The notes under the pieces were generated by a model, which made no database searches, had not been told where the DNA came from, and worked only from the letters and a program-made list of their open reading frames with translations. From VRUE01 sp963728365 (GTDB taxonomy: Bacteria > Actinomycetota > Thermoleophilia > Solirubrobacterales > 70-9), in NCBI GenBank assembly GCA_963728365.1, contig CAVSJI010000001.1, positions 1,178,001 to 1,242,000 of the forward strand: a stretch of DNA of 64,000 nucleotides, read 5' to 3'. Positions 7,939 through 16,425 of the stretch are shown here, piece by piece (positions within the stretch are counted from its first letter, which is position 1; every line of letters starts with the position of its first letter). Both the position numbers and the translations under genes were made by a program.

Positions 7939-7944
7939 TACGCT
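7939..7944 (+). promoter_or_regulatory. Leaderless promoter -10 (TACGCT) with -35 TTTACG
   Basis: TTTACG (7916-7921), 17 nt, TACGCT (7939-7944), then 8 nt to the ATG at 7953. There is no ribosome binding site, so the transcript probably starts at or next to the initiation codon. Confidence 0.45.
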
Positions 7945-7952
7945 GCTCCGCG

Positions 7953-8567
7953 ATGTCCTCGACCCCCGGAATCGACACTGCGGTCGAGCGATCCGATCTG
8001 CTCAGGGAGGCGCTCGAGACGGCGCGCAAGGCGCATGCCGGACAGCTGCGACGCGGCAGCGACGGCCGTCCGTTCATCGACCACCCGCTGGCGGTCGCCG
8101 AGCGCCTCTACCAGCTCGACTACCGCGACGAGGTGCTTGCCGCCGCGCTGCTGCACGACGTGGTCGAGAAGAGCGAGATCGAGAGCGACGAGTTGCGCGA
8201 GCGCTTCGGCGACGAGGTCGCCGACCTGGTCGAGACGCTGACCGAAGACGACTCGATCGAGGACTACGAGGAGCGCAAGCGCGAGCATCGCAAGCGGGTC
8301 GGGCGGATCGGCGGCGATGCGGTGGCGATCTTCGCGGCCGACAAGCTGACCAACGTCGAAATGCTGCGTGAGGCCTACGCGCTGATCGCCGAGCGAGTCA
8401 GCGAGGAACTCGCCGTCAGCCTCGACCTGAAGATCTACATCTGGGAGGAGGACCTCGAAATGCTCTTCGACGCCGCTCCCGAGACGCCGCTGGTCGACCA
8501 GTTCGCCGATCAGATGGTCGGCCTCTGGGGCGACCGCTTCAGGGCCGTTCAGTCTCCTTCAGACTGA
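7953..8567 (+). CDS. HD-domain phosphohydrolase (RelA/SpoT hydrolase-like)
   Basis: 204 aa. The metal-binding HD-fold residues are visible: His28 in KAHAGQ, His44 in FIDHPLAVAE, and the His68-Asp69 pair in AALLHDVVEK, with a later Asp in AADKLTNVEML. The pattern is that of the hydrolase half of (p)ppGpp synthetase/hydrolases and of small alarmone hydrolases. There is no synthetase, TGS or ACT domain. It probably hydrolyses a nucleotide such as (p)ppGpp, but the substrate is not proved. The 3' end overlaps the convergent DUF6328 gene by 29 bp. Confidence 0.85.
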   Translation: MSSTPGIDTAVERSDLLREALETARKAHAGQLRRGSDGRPFIDHPLAVAERLYQLDYRDEVLAAALLHDVVEKSEIESDELRERFGDEVADLVETLTEDDSIEDYEERKREHRKRVGRIGGDAVAIFAADKLTNVEMLREAYALIAERVSEELAVSLDLKIYIWEEDLEMLFDAAPETPLVDQFADQMVGLWGDRFRAVQSPSD

Positions 8568-9027
8568 GCCGCCGGCGCAGCGGCAGCCCGTACCAGAGGA
8601 CGCCGAAGGTGGCGACGGCGCCGACCCCGGTGACCACCGTGACGATGCCGCCGTAGAGGACGTCGGCGATCAGCACGACCGCCCCGGTCATCGCCAGGGC
8701 GAGGAGCGTGAGGCCGGCGATCGTGAAGCGGTTGGCAAGGAGGACCAGCTCGCGCTTCTGTTGCAGGCGGAAGGTGATCCGGTGGTACGCCGAGGGCGCG
8801 ATCAGGAGCGCCGCGGAGAGCGCTGTGCAGAGCAGGGTGAAGAAGTAGACCTTCTCCTCGAAGGGCGAGATCTCGGTGAAGTGGTTCTGAAAGGGAACCG
8901 CGAGCAGGAAGGCGAAGAGCACCTGGACGCCGGGCAGGGCGACGCGCAGCTCCTGCAGCAACTCGCCGAGGTTGCGGTCGAGGCGCGCGTCCTCGCTCTC
9001 CTCGCGTCCCGACGGCCGTTCCGCCAT
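8539..9027 (-). CDS. DUF6328 integral membrane protein
   Basis: 162 aa. After a charged N-terminus (residues 1-25) come four predicted membrane helices: near 34-50 (VLFAFLLAVPF), 60-80 (VYFFTLLCTALSAALLIAP), 100-122 and 127-147. The pattern NLGELLQELRVALPGVQVL followed by LAVPFQ is that of the DUF6328 family. Function unknown. It is convergent with and overlaps the HD hydrolase gene and is divergent from the phosphorylase gene, which starts 24 bp away. Confidence 0.8.
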   Translation of the reverse strand: MAERPSGREESEDARLDRNLGELLQELRVALPGVQVLFAFLLAVPFQNHFTEISPFEEKVYFFTLLCTALSAALLIAPSAYHRITFRLQQKRELVLLANRFTIAGLTLLALAMTGAVVLIADVLYGGIVTVVTGVGAVATFGVLWYGLPLRRRLSLKETERP

Positions 9028-9050
9028 GAGACCACCATAATCGGCGGGCG

Positions 9051-9737
9051 ATGGGGCGACTGGCGGTGGTGATCGGAAGCAACGGGCTGGGACCGGAGGG
9101 CGAGACGGCGGCCCGGGCGGCGGCCGAGCAAGGGGCGGCTGTTGTGCAGCGGCATGGCGGGAGCGGCGAGGAGTACGTGCTGCCGCACGAGATCGACCAC
9201 GTCGCCAACCTGCGGGCGCTTGTCGAGCAGGGCTGCGATCGGGTGCTGGCGCTGGCTTCGGTCGGGTCGCTGCGCGCCGCTCTGCCGGTCGGCAGCCTCG
9301 TCTGCCCCGACGACTTCATCGCCCTGCACCTCGGCCTCTCCGCCTTCGCCGACGAGGGCGCCCACAGCACTCCGGGATTCGACCCCGGGTGGCGAGAGGA
9401 GGTGCTCGAGGCCTGGCCCGCCGGTGAGCGCGGAGGGCTCCTCGACGGGGGCGTCTACTGGCAGACGATCGGGCCTCGCTTCGAGACCCCGGCCGAGATC
9501 CGGCTGATCGCGCCGCACGCCGACGTGGTCGGGATGACGATCGCCGCCGAGTGCATCGTCGCCCGCGAGCTCGGCCTCGCCTACGCCGCAGTCTGCGCGG
9601 TCGACAACCTCGCCAACGGCCTCGGGGACGAGCCGGTCGCGGTGGACGCGCTCGAGCCGCAACGCGCCACCAACGCCCAGCGCCTGCGCGACGGGCTGGC
9701 CGGGGCGCTGCCGCGGCTCGGCGCGGTGGGCCGTTGA
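9051..9737 (+). CDS. MTAP-like purine nucleoside phosphorylase
   Basis: 228 aa. It shows the nucleoside-phosphorylase family 2 (MTAP/PNP) motifs: an N-terminal VIGSNGLG strand, HEIDHVANLRAL, GPRFETPAEIRL in the active site and the ribose-contacting VVGMTIAAE near residue 160. These enzymes cleave purine nucleosides or 5'-methylthioadenosine with phosphate. It is shorter (228 against about 260-290 aa) because the N-terminal region is compact. CATAAT sits 9 nt before the ATG and may be a leaderless -10. Confidence 0.88.
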   Translation: MGRLAVVIGSNGLGPEGETAARAAAEQGAAVVQRHGGSGEEYVLPHEIDHVANLRALVEQGCDRVLALASVGSLRAALPVGSLVCPDDFIALHLGLSAFADEGAHSTPGFDPGWREEVLEAWPAGERGGLLDGGVYWQTIGPRFETPAEIRLIAPHADVVGMTIAAECIVARELGLAYAAVCAVDNLANGLGDEPVAVDALEPQRATNAQRLRDGLAGALPRLGAVGR

Positions 9738-9794
9738 GCGTGCCGCTCACGGTCACCGGAGCGCTCGCGGCGGCTCGGGATCGGTTGATCTTGA

Positions 9795-9809
9795 TACCCC
9801 CTGGGGGTA
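9795..9809. promoter_or_regulatory. CsoR/CstR-like operator upstream of the COG0701 permease
   Basis: TACCCCCTGGGGGTA is a perfect odd palindrome of the G/C-tract type bound by CsoR/RcnR-family copper, nickel, formaldehyde or persulfide sensors. It lies 19 bp before the permease ATG, between a possible -35 (TTGATC, 9785-9790) and the -10 region, so a bound repressor would block transcription. The sensor gene itself is not in this window. Confidence 0.6.
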
Positions 9810-9827
9810 ATTGCTACGGTGCCGCCC

Positions 9828-10958
9828 ATGGGTGACGTCCTCGGCACGATCCTCGAAGGGCTCGAACAGTCGCTGCTGATGGCCTACGAGGTCTGGTGGG
9901 CGCTGGTGCTCGGCTTCGCGATCTCCGGCATCGTCCAGGCCTGGGTGCCGCGCGAGCGGATCGAGGCGACCCTTTCCGGCGACGGCGCCCGGCCCATCGC
10001 CTGGGCCACCGGGCTCGGCGCCGCTTCCTCCTCCTGTTCCTACGCCGCCGTCGCGATCGCCAAGAGCCTCTTCCAGAAGGGCGCCTCGGCCGCAGCGGCG
10101 CTCGCCTTCCAGTTCGCCTCGACCAACCTGGTCTGGGAGCTGGGCCTGGTGCTCTGGGTGCTGATCGGCTGGCAGTTCACGCTCGCCGAGTACATCGGTG
10201 GGATCGTGATGATCGTCCTGATGACGGTCCTGCTGCGCGCCTTCGTCTCGCCGCGGCTGGAGGAGCGGGCGCGGCAGCACGCGCAGGAGGCCGACGCCGG
10301 CCACGAGCACGACCACGGGCAGGCGGCGGCCGAGGCGCGGCCCTGGCGCGAGCGCCTCGCCTCGCGCGCCGCCTGGACCGAGGTCGCGCAGAACTTCATC
10401 GGCGACTGGAGCATGCTCTGGAAGGAGATCTCGATCGGCTTCCTGCTCGCCGGCTTCATCGGACTGCTCGGCAATGACTTCTTCAACGGCCTCTTCGTCA
10501 GCGACGCGCCCGGCTGGCTGAACGCGCTCGAGAACGTGATCGTCGGGCCGATCATCGCCGTGCTCAGCTTCGTCTGCTCGGTCGGCAACGTGCCGCTCGC
10601 CGCGGTGCTCTGGTCGGGCGGGATCAGCTTCGCCGGGGTGATGGCCTTCATCTTCGCCGACCTGATCGTGCTGCCGATCGTCGCGATCTACCGCAAGTAC
10701 TACGGCTGGGAGTTCGCCCTGCGGATCGTCGCCCTGATGCTGTTGACGATGATCCTCGCGGCGCTCGCCGTCGACGGCCTGTTCAGCGCGCTCGGGCTGG
10801 TCCCAACCACGCGACCGAGCCGCAATGACATCTTCGGCTCGGTCGAACTCGACTACAAGCTGGTCCTCAACGTCGTCGGCCTGGCGATCTTCGCGGCGCT
10901 CGCCTGGCTCGCCCGTCAGGGCGAGGGCCGCGGCCACGAGTGCGCCGCACACGGCTGA
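9828..10958 (+). CDS. COG0701 permease (ArsP/UPF0718-like)
   Basis: 376 aa with about eight hydrophobic helices. The COG0701 signature cysteine motifs are present in two repeats: GAASSSCSYAAVAIAKSL in the first half and SFVCSVGNVPLAAVLW in the second. A cytoplasmic loop carries a metal-binding-like run AGHEHDHG. COG0701 permeases include ArsP, which exports organoarsenicals; others have unknown substrates. The CsoR-like operator just upstream suggests a metal or reactive sulfur species as inducer. I prefer the ATG at 9828 to the GTG at 9819. Confidence 0.88.
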   Translation: MGDVLGTILEGLEQSLLMAYEVWWALVLGFAISGIVQAWVPRERIEATLSGDGARPIAWATGLGAASSSCSYAAVAIAKSLFQKGASAAAALAFQFASTNLVWELGLVLWVLIGWQFTLAEYIGGIVMIVLMTVLLRAFVSPRLEERARQHAQEADAGHEHDHGQAAAEARPWRERLASRAAWTEVAQNFIGDWSMLWKEISIGFLLAGFIGLLGNDFFNGLFVSDAPGWLNALENVIVGPIIAVLSFVCSVGNVPLAAVLWSGGISFAGVMAFIFADLIVLPIVAIYRKYYGWEFALRIVALMLLTMILAALAVDGLFSALGLVPTTRPSRNDIFGSVELDYKLVLNVVGLAIFAALAWLARQGEGRGHECAAHG

Positions 10959-10974
10959 ACGGGCACGCCGGGGT

Positions 10975-12225
10975 TCAGGCGGCCGCGGGCTCTTCTCGAG
11001 TTATCGGTTGCTTGGAGCGAGCTCGGATGCGGGTGAAGCTGACGTGGGCTGCCCAGGCGGCGCTTAGGCCGGAGATCGCGGCCAAAAGCAGGGCTACGCG
11101 GGGGTCGTAGGTTTGGGATAGCCAGCCGGACAGGGGGCCTCCTATTGGGGTGGAGCCCAGGAAGACGACCGAGTAGAGGGACATCACCCGGCCTCGCATG
11201 TGGGGGGAGACGGCCAGTTGGAGGGTGGAGTTGACGGTGGCGGCGAAGGTGACTGCGGCGGCGCCGAGGGCTACCAGGGCGATTGCCTCGATTGCGATTC
11301 GCGGGGCGGCGGCGGCGAGCAGGGCGGCGGCGCCGAAGGCGAGCGCGGCGCCGGCTATGAGGCGCGGGCCGGTGCGGCCGCGGGCGCCTGTGACCAGGGC
11401 GCCGGCGACCGAGCCGACCCCCATCGCCGAGACCAGCGCCGCGTAGGTCCCGGCGCCGCCGTCGAAGCTGAAGCGGGCGAGCAGCGGCAGGACCACCTGG
11501 AAGTTGAAGCCGAAGGTGCCGACCAGGGCCATCAGCGCCAGCGGCACCGCCAGCTCGGGGGTGGCGCGCACGTAGCGCAGCCCGGCGCGGATCGCGCCCC
11601 GCTCACGCGCCGCACGCGGCGCGGCGCGCAGCTGGGCCGGGTCCATGCCGCGCAGTGCGAGGATCATCGCCACGAAGGTCAACGCGTTGAGGGCGAAGCT
11701 GGGAGCGACCCCGAAGGCCGCGATCAGCAGTCCGGCGATCGCCGGGCCGACGATCCGCGCCGACTGGACGATCACGCTGTTGAGGCTGACCGCGTTGACG
11801 ACCCGGTCATCGCCAACCATCTCGATCGTGAAGCTCTGCCGGGTCGGGTTGTCGACCGCGTTGACCGCGCCCATCGCGAAGACCGCGAGAAAGACCATCC
11901 AGGGGGCGACGACGCCGGTGGCCGTCACCGCGAAGAGGCCGATCGCGGGCAGCGCCATCAGCGCCTGGGTCGCGATCAGCAGCCTGCGCTTGGGGAAGCG
12001 GTCGGCGAGCAGCCCGCCCCAGGCGCCGAAGAGCAGCATCGGCAGGAACTGCAGCGCGGTGGTCGCGCCGACCGCGACGCCGCTGCCGGTCAGGCTGAGC
12101 ACCAGCCAGAGGGCGGCGACGGTCTGCATCCAGTTGCCGGAGAGCGAGATCAGCTGGCCCGCGAAGTAGCGGCGGTAGTTGGGGACCGCGAGCGAATCGA
12201 AGCTGCGCCGGATCCCGGCGCTCAC
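10975..12225 (-). CDS. MFS exporter (EntS/DHA3 type)
   Basis: 416 aa with about 12 membrane helices. It has features of the MFS_3 (enterobactin exporter-like, DHA3) group: YRRYFAGQLISLSGNWMQ at the start, LLADRFPKRRLL in loop 2-3, and DNPTRQSFTIEMV. It should export a small molecule or drug by proton antiport. It overlaps the upstream MarR gene by 4 bp (ATGA), which suggests that the regulator controls its exporter in response to the exported compound. It is convergent with the COG0701 permease gene. Confidence 0.9.
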   Translation of the reverse strand: MSAGIRRSFDSLAVPNYRRYFAGQLISLSGNWMQTVAALWLVLSLTGSGVAVGATTALQFLPMLLFGAWGGLLADRFPKRRLLIATQALMALPAIGLFAVTATGVVAPWMVFLAVFAMGAVNAVDNPTRQSFTIEMVGDDRVVNAVSLNSVIVQSARIVGPAIAGLLIAAFGVAPSFALNALTFVAMILALRGMDPAQLRAAPRAARERGAIRAGLRYVRATPELAVPLALMALVGTFGFNFQVVLPLLARFSFDGGAGTYAALVSAMGVGSVAGALVTGARGRTGPRLIAGAALAFGAAALLAAAAPRIAIEAIALVALGAAAVTFAATVNSTLQLAVSPHMRGRVMSLYSVVFLGSTPIGGPLSGWLSQTYDPRVALLLAAISGLSAAWAAHVSFTRIRARSKQPITREEPAAA

Positions 12226-12677
12226 CGGTCCCCGCCTTCGAGCATTTCCTCGAGGATCTCGGCGGCGCGCTCCAGGGTGCGCAGGTCCTCGCCCGGCAGG
12301 TCGCGCATACGGCGTGCCAGGTAGGCGTTCTTGCGCCCGCGCAGGCGGCGCAGGCGCTCGCGCCCGGCGGCGTTGACGCTGAGCAGGGCGCTGCGGCCGT
12401 CGGCCGGGTCGGGCGCCCGCTCGACCAGCCCGGCCTCGACCAGGCCGCGCACGATCCGGGTCGCGGTCGGCCGCTTGATCCGCTCGGTCGCGGCCAGCTC
12501 GCTGGGCGTCAGCGGCCCGTGGCGCTCGATCGTGGCCAGGGCCGATACCGCGGTCGGGGTCAGCTCCGCCCCGGCCTCGGCCGCCTCCTGGCGCAGGCGC
12601 CGCGAGGTGCGCACGATCGCCATCCGCAGCCGGGCAGCGGCGTCGGTGAGCGTGGTGTCGGCGTTCTTCGGGGTCAT
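12222..12677 (-). CDS. MarR-family transcriptional regulator
   Basis: 151 aa. It has a winged helix-turn-helix typical of MarR: ALATIERHGPLTPSELAATERIKRPTATRI near residues 45-75 and the wing DPADGRSALLSVNAAGRE near 94-111. MarR proteins bind short palindromes as dimers and release DNA when a ligand binds. It is the first gene of a two-gene operon with an MFS exporter. The A/T-rich stretch just upstream is the likely autoregulatory site. Confidence 0.92.
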   Translation of the reverse strand: MTPKNADTTLTDAAARLRMAIVRTSRRLRQEAAEAGAELTPTAVSALATIERHGPLTPSELAATERIKRPTATRIVRGLVEAGLVERAPDPADGRSALLSVNAAGRERLRRLRGRKNAYLARRMRDLPGEDLRTLERAAEILEEMLEGGDR

Positions 12678-12716
12678 TGATTAGCGTTGGTAATTAGTTT
12701 AGCAAATCATCTTGCC
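12678..12716. promoter_or_regulatory. A/T-rich promoter/operator region of the marR-MFS operon
   Basis: This short stretch is far more A/T-rich than its surroundings. On the minus strand it reads TTTGCTAAACTAATTACC followed by AACGCTAATCA just before the ATG; GCTAA occurs twice. MarR sites are typically A/T-rich with TTGC or TTAG half-sites, so it is a plausible operator, but I cannot define exact half-sites. Confidence 0.35.
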
Positions 12717-12762
12717 GCACCCGACAGCCTGACGCGGGGCGCATCTCGCTAGGTTGGGAGCG

Positions 12763-13674
12763 GTGAGCGAAGCGGCGATCAGCGTCAGCGGGCTGCGCAA
12801 GTCCTACGGCGAGCACGAAGCCGTCGCCGGGATCGATTTCGAGGTCGGCGCCGGCGAGGTCTTCGGCTTCCTCGGCCCCAACGGCGCCGGCAAGACGACG
12901 ACGATCGAGATCCTCGAGGGCTACCGCGAGCGCAGCGACGGCGAGGTCGAGGTGCTCGGCGTCGATCCCGGGCGGCCGACGCGCGAGTGGCGCGCCCGGG
13001 TCGGCCTCGTCCTGCAGGAGTGCGAGCTCGACCCACTGCTCACCGTGCGCGAGGCGGTCTCGCTCTTCGCCACCTTCTACCCGGCGCCACGCCCGGTCGA
13101 GGGGACAATCGAGCTGACCGGTCTGGCGGAGAAGCGCGACGAGCGAATCGGCTCGCTCTCCGGCGGCCAGAAGCGGCGCGTCGACGTGGCAATCGGCCTG
13201 GTCGGCGACCCCGACCTGATCTTCCTCGACGAGCCGACCACCGGCTTCGACCCGAGCGCGCGGCGCGAGGCCTGGACGATGATCGAGGGGCTCAAGGAGC
13301 TCGGCAAGACCGTCTTCCTCACCACCCATTACATGGACGAGGCGCAGCACCTCGCCGACCGGGTCGCCATCCTGCGCGAGGGGCGGATCGTCGCCCAGGG
13401 CGCGATGGACGAGCTCAGCGCCGGGCTCGGCCGCCATACGGTGATCGGCTTCCGGCTCAACGGCCGGCTTGCGCTCGAGGACGTGCGGGCGAGCGTCTCG
13501 GCGCCGGTGCACCTGGACGGCGGCGAGGTGCGGATCGAGACCGAGCGGGCGCAGGCCGACCTGCACCGGATCCTCGACCTCGCCGAGCAGCGCGGCGCCG
13601 CGCTGGAGGGCCTCGAGGTGCGGCGGCCGAGCCTCGAGGACATCTTCCTCGACCTGACCGGCAAGGCGAGCTGA
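12763..13674 (+). CDS. ABC-2 type exporter ATP-binding protein
   Basis: 303 aa from a GTG start; TAGGTT at 12750-12755 lies 7 nt upstream, fitting a leaderless transcript. ABC ATPase motifs are complete: Walker A GPNGAGKTTT near residues 42-51, Q-loop LQECELDP, signature SLSGGQKRRV, Walker B LIFLDEPTTGFD and the switch His in LTTHYMDEA. The C-terminal extension (RPSLEDIFLDLTGKAS) is typical of the CcmA/DrrA-type drug or polysaccharide exporters. It overlaps the permease gene by 1 bp and the two form the transporter. Confidence 0.93.
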   Translation: MSEAAISVSGLRKSYGEHEAVAGIDFEVGAGEVFGFLGPNGAGKTTTIEILEGYRERSDGEVEVLGVDPGRPTREWRARVGLVLQECELDPLLTVREAVSLFATFYPAPRPVEGTIELTGLAEKRDERIGSLSGGQKRRVDVAIGLVGDPDLIFLDEPTTGFDPSARREAWTMIEGLKELGKTVFLTTHYMDEAQHLADRVAILREGRIVAQGAMDELSAGLGRHTVIGFRLNGRLALEDVRASVSAPVHLDGGEVRIETERAQADLHRILDLAEQRGAALEGLEVRRPSLEDIFLDLTGKAS

Positions 13675-14468
13675 TGAGCACCCGGCGCATGGTGCTCGCC
13701 CAGGCTCGGGCCGCGGTCGTGGTGGCGCTGCGCACGCCACGCACGCTGGTCTTCACGATCGCCTTCCCGCTCGTCTTCCTCGTCCTCTTCAACTCGATCT
13801 TCATCCAGGGCGGGGACCAGACGGTGACCCTCTCCAGCGGGCTGAAGCTGAGCGCGCAGGCCTACTTCACGGCCGGCATCGTCGCCTACTCGGTTGCGCT
13901 CTCTACCTTCACCACGCTGGCCGTCTCGGTCACCACCCAGCGCGAGCGCGGCCAGCTGAAGCGCCTGCGCGGCACGCCGATGCCGCCCTGGAGCTTCATC
14001 GCCGCCCAGGTGCTGCGCGCGACCGCCCAGGCCCTGGCGATGACCGCGCTGCTGGTCGGACTCGGGGTGCTCGCCTACGGGGTCGAGCTCCCCGGCGCCG
14101 GCGTCGTCGGCTTCCTCGTCTACGCCGCGTTCGGCACGGCGACGCTCTGCACGCTGGGCATCGCCCTCACCCCCTTCACGCCCACCGTCGACGCCGCCTC
14201 GACGATCGCGCCCTTCAGCGTCGTGATGCTCGCCTTCATCTCCGGCGTCTGGATCCCGGTCGACCAGCTCCCCCACTGGCTCGAACAGGTCGGCCGCGTC
14301 TTTCCCCTCTTTCACCTGGCCACCGGCCTGCAGAGCAGCCTTTCCCCCGAATCGACCGGCATCGGCGTCGACGGCGGCGACCTCGCGGTTCTCGCCGCCT
14401 GGGCGCTGGCCGGCGCCGCGATCGCCGTCCGCCGCTTCCGCTGGGAGCCGCTTGCGGGGACCGGGTAG
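13674..14468 (+). CDS. ABC-2 type exporter permease
   Basis: 264 aa with six predicted membrane helices: an N-terminal helix TLVFTIAFPLVFLVLFNSIF followed by an outer loop, then LKRLRGTPMPPWSFIAAQ, the cytoplasmic motif of the ABC-2 permease family, and a helix near FSVVMLAFISGVWIP. Together with the ATPase encoded 5' (ATG overlaps the ATPase TGA) it makes a DrrAB-like exporter. The exported compound is unknown. DUF2332 follows after 6 bp and may be in the same transcript. Confidence 0.9.
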   Translation: MSTRRMVLAQARAAVVVALRTPRTLVFTIAFPLVFLVLFNSIFIQGGDQTVTLSSGLKLSAQAYFTAGIVAYSVALSTFTTLAVSVTTQRERGQLKRLRGTPMPPWSFIAAQVLRATAQALAMTALLVGLGVLAYGVELPGAGVVGFLVYAAFGTATLCTLGIALTPFTPTVDAASTIAPFSVVMLAFISGVWIPVDQLPHWLEQVGRVFPLFHLATGLQSSLSPESTGIGVDGGDLAVLAAWALAGAAIAVRRFRWEPLAGTG

Positions 14469-14474
14469 CGGGCA

Positions 14475-15515
14475 ATGGCCGAGGAGGCTCCTCGGGAGGC
14501 GATCGCGGCGCAGATGCGCTGGCAGGCCGATGCATGCCGGATGATCGGCTCGCCGCTCTACGCGGGGCTGCTCGAACGGGTGGCCGAGGACGTCGAGGCC
14601 GAAGGGGCGGGCTGGGAGATCATGCGCGGCCACGAGGCCGATCCCCGCTTCTCGGTGCTCGGGCTGCGCTTGCTGGGCGCCGTAAACCGGCTGGTGCTGA
14701 CCGGGCGCGAGCCGCTGCTGGCCGCCGCCTATGCGGATCGCCGCGTCGGCGAGGCCTGGGAGCAGTTGCTCGACGTGCTGAGGCGCAACGCGGCCGAACT
14801 GCGTGGATCAATAGATCAGCCGGTGCAGACCAACGAGGTCGGTCGCTGCGCGGCGCTGATCTTCGGCTTCCTCAGCGTCGCCGAGGAGACGGGCCTGCCG
14901 CTGCGCCTGCTCGAGATCGGTGCCAGCGCCGGGCTCAACCTGCGCTGGGATCGCTTCCGCTACGAGGGCGACGGGTTTGCCTGGGGACCGGCGGAGTCGC
15001 CGCTGAGGCTGGCGGTCGAGCTCGACGGCGCCGCGGCGCCCGATTTGCCGGACGCGGTCGAGATCGCCGCCCGCCAGGGCTGCGACGCCTCGCCGATCGA
15101 CCCGACGACCGAGGCAGGCGAGCTCACGCTGCTCACCTTCGTTTGGCCCGACCAGGACGAGCGAATCGCCCGAATGCGAGCTGCACTCGAGGTCGCCCGC
15201 ACCGAGCCGGTGACGCTCGAGCGGGATTCGGCAGCGCCCTGGGCCGGACGGAGGCTCGCCGAACCGGCGCCCGGCCAGGCGACCGTGGTCTACCACTCGA
15301 TCGTCAGTCAGTACCTCAGCGACGCCGAGCGCGAGGCCCTCTTCGACACGATCCGCACCGCCGGCGAGCGCGCCACCCCCAAGGCACCTCTCGCCTGGCT
15401 GCGCATGGAGCCCGCCGACGACCGCGCCGACCTCGAGCTGACCCTCTGGCCCGGCGGCGAGGAGCGCCACCTGGCGCGAGTCGGCTACCACGGCAACCCC
15501 GTGGGGCTCCTCTAG
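14475..15515 (+). CDS. DUF2332 domain-containing protein
   Basis: 346 aa, the usual length for DUF2332. Recognisable blocks are the N-terminal QMRWQADACRMIGSPLYAGLL, the central RCAALIFGFLSVAEETGLPL followed by LLEIGASAGLNLRWDRF, and the C-terminal VVYHSIVSQYLSDAER. The LEIGASAGLNL segment looks like the glycine motif of a class I SAM-dependent methyltransferase, so a methyltransferase-like fold is possible. Function unknown. It follows the ABC exporter genes by 6 bp. Confidence 0.88.
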   Translation: MAEEAPREAIAAQMRWQADACRMIGSPLYAGLLERVAEDVEAEGAGWEIMRGHEADPRFSVLGLRLLGAVNRLVLTGREPLLAAAYADRRVGEAWEQLLDVLRRNAAELRGSIDQPVQTNEVGRCAALIFGFLSVAEETGLPLRLLEIGASAGLNLRWDRFRYEGDGFAWGPAESPLRLAVELDGAAAPDLPDAVEIAARQGCDASPIDPTTEAGELTLLTFVWPDQDERIARMRAALEVARTEPVTLERDSAAPWAGRRLAEPAPGQATVVYHSIVSQYLSDAEREALFDTIRTAGERATPKAPLAWLRMEPADDRADLELTLWPGGEERHLARVGYHGNPVGLL

Positions 15516-15530
15516 CGCCGCCGCGGCCGT

Positions 15531-15575
15531 TCCGGTGCGCCTTTTGCGGTCCATGACCACATAAAGCGCACCGCA
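15531..15575 (+). repeat. 45-bp hairpin repeat, copy 1
   Basis: A 45-bp sequence starting TCCGGTGCGCC and ending AAAGCGCACCGCA. The ends are inverted (CGGTGCG...CGCACCG), giving an 11-bp stem with one bulged C and a loop of about 20 nt. A second copy with the same length and about five differences is at 33272-33316 in the kdp locus. This copy lies 42 bp upstream of the ion channel gene. REP-like intergenic element; role unknown. Confidence 0.7.
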
Positions 15576-15616
15576 GGCGGAGAGGGCGCGGGCGGGCTCG
15601 CGTCGAAGTAGGGCGG

Positions 15617-16423
15617 ATGGCTACAGACCCTGGTACGAGAACCGCGCGCTACGCGCCGGGGATGGACGCGCGCTCTACCCGCGTCGCCGAAGCGCTGAAC
15701 ACGCCGATGACGATCGCGGCGGCGCTGACGCTGCCGATGGTGGCGATCACCGAGTCGCATCCGGGCGGGGCGCTGGAGGCGACCGCGCGAGTCCTCAACT
15801 GGGTCACCTGGATCGCCTTCGCGATCGAGCTGGTGGTGATGCTTGCCGTAGTCCCCAAGCGGCGCGTCTGGCTGCGCCATCACCCGCTCGACGCCTTCAT
15901 CGTCCTCTTCACTCCGCCGGTCCTGCCGGCCGGTCTGCAGGGCCTGCGCACGCTGCGACTGCTCCGCCTCGTCCGGCTGCTGCGCCTGGCGCAGCTCTCG
16001 CGCGAGGTCTTCTCGCTGGAGGGCTTGCGCTACGCGATGCTGCTCTCAGTGCTGACTGCGGTCGGCGGCGGCGCGCTCTTCGTCGCCTTCGAGAAGCACA
16101 GCCAGCACCTCGACGCCTGGGACGGGATCTACTGGGCGGTGACGACGATGACCACCCTCGGCTCGAACATCTACCCGACGACGACCGGCGGCGAGGTCGT
16201 CTCGGTCGTGATCTTGATCGTCGGCATCGGCTTCGTCGCCCTGCTAACCGGCGCCTTCGCCCAACGCTTCCTCAGCCCCGAAATCGCCGTGGTCGAGGAA
16301 GAGCTGGCGGCCGAGCAGGTAACCGCCGAGCAGCTGGCCCTGCGCGAGCTAAAGGGCGTCCGCGAACAACTCCAAGCCCTGGAGATCGCCGTCGAGCGAA
16401 TGGTCGACGAACGCTCCCCCTAG
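15617..16423 (+). CDS. Voltage-gated-type ion channel with non-canonical selectivity filter
   Basis: 268 aa. Helices S1-S4 lie in residues about 30-127; S4 is strongly basic (LRTLRLLRLVRLLRLAQ, 110-126). S5, a pore helix and S6 follow (S5 near 138-157, pore helix YWAVTTMTT, S6 near 194-214). The sequence where a potassium channel has TVGYGD reads TLGSNIYP (180-187), so the GYG core is missing. The C-terminal 50 residues are a charged helix that may tetramerise the channel. It is presumably a cation channel of the plasma membrane, but selectivity for potassium cannot be assumed. It ends just before a strong bidirectional terminator. Confidence 0.85.
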   Translation: MATDPGTRTARYAPGMDARSTRVAEALNTPMTIAAALTLPMVAITESHPGGALEATARVLNWVTWIAFAIELVVMLAVVPKRRVWLRHHPLDAFIVLFTPPVLPAGLQGLRTLRLLRLVRLLRLAQLSREVFSLEGLRYAMLLSVLTAVGGGALFVAFEKHSQHLDAWDGIYWAVTTMTTLGSNIYPTTTGGEVVSVVILIVGIGFVALLTGAFAQRFLSPEIAVVEEELAAEQVTAEQLALRELKGVREQLQALEIAVERMVDERSP

Positions 16424-16425
16424 CC

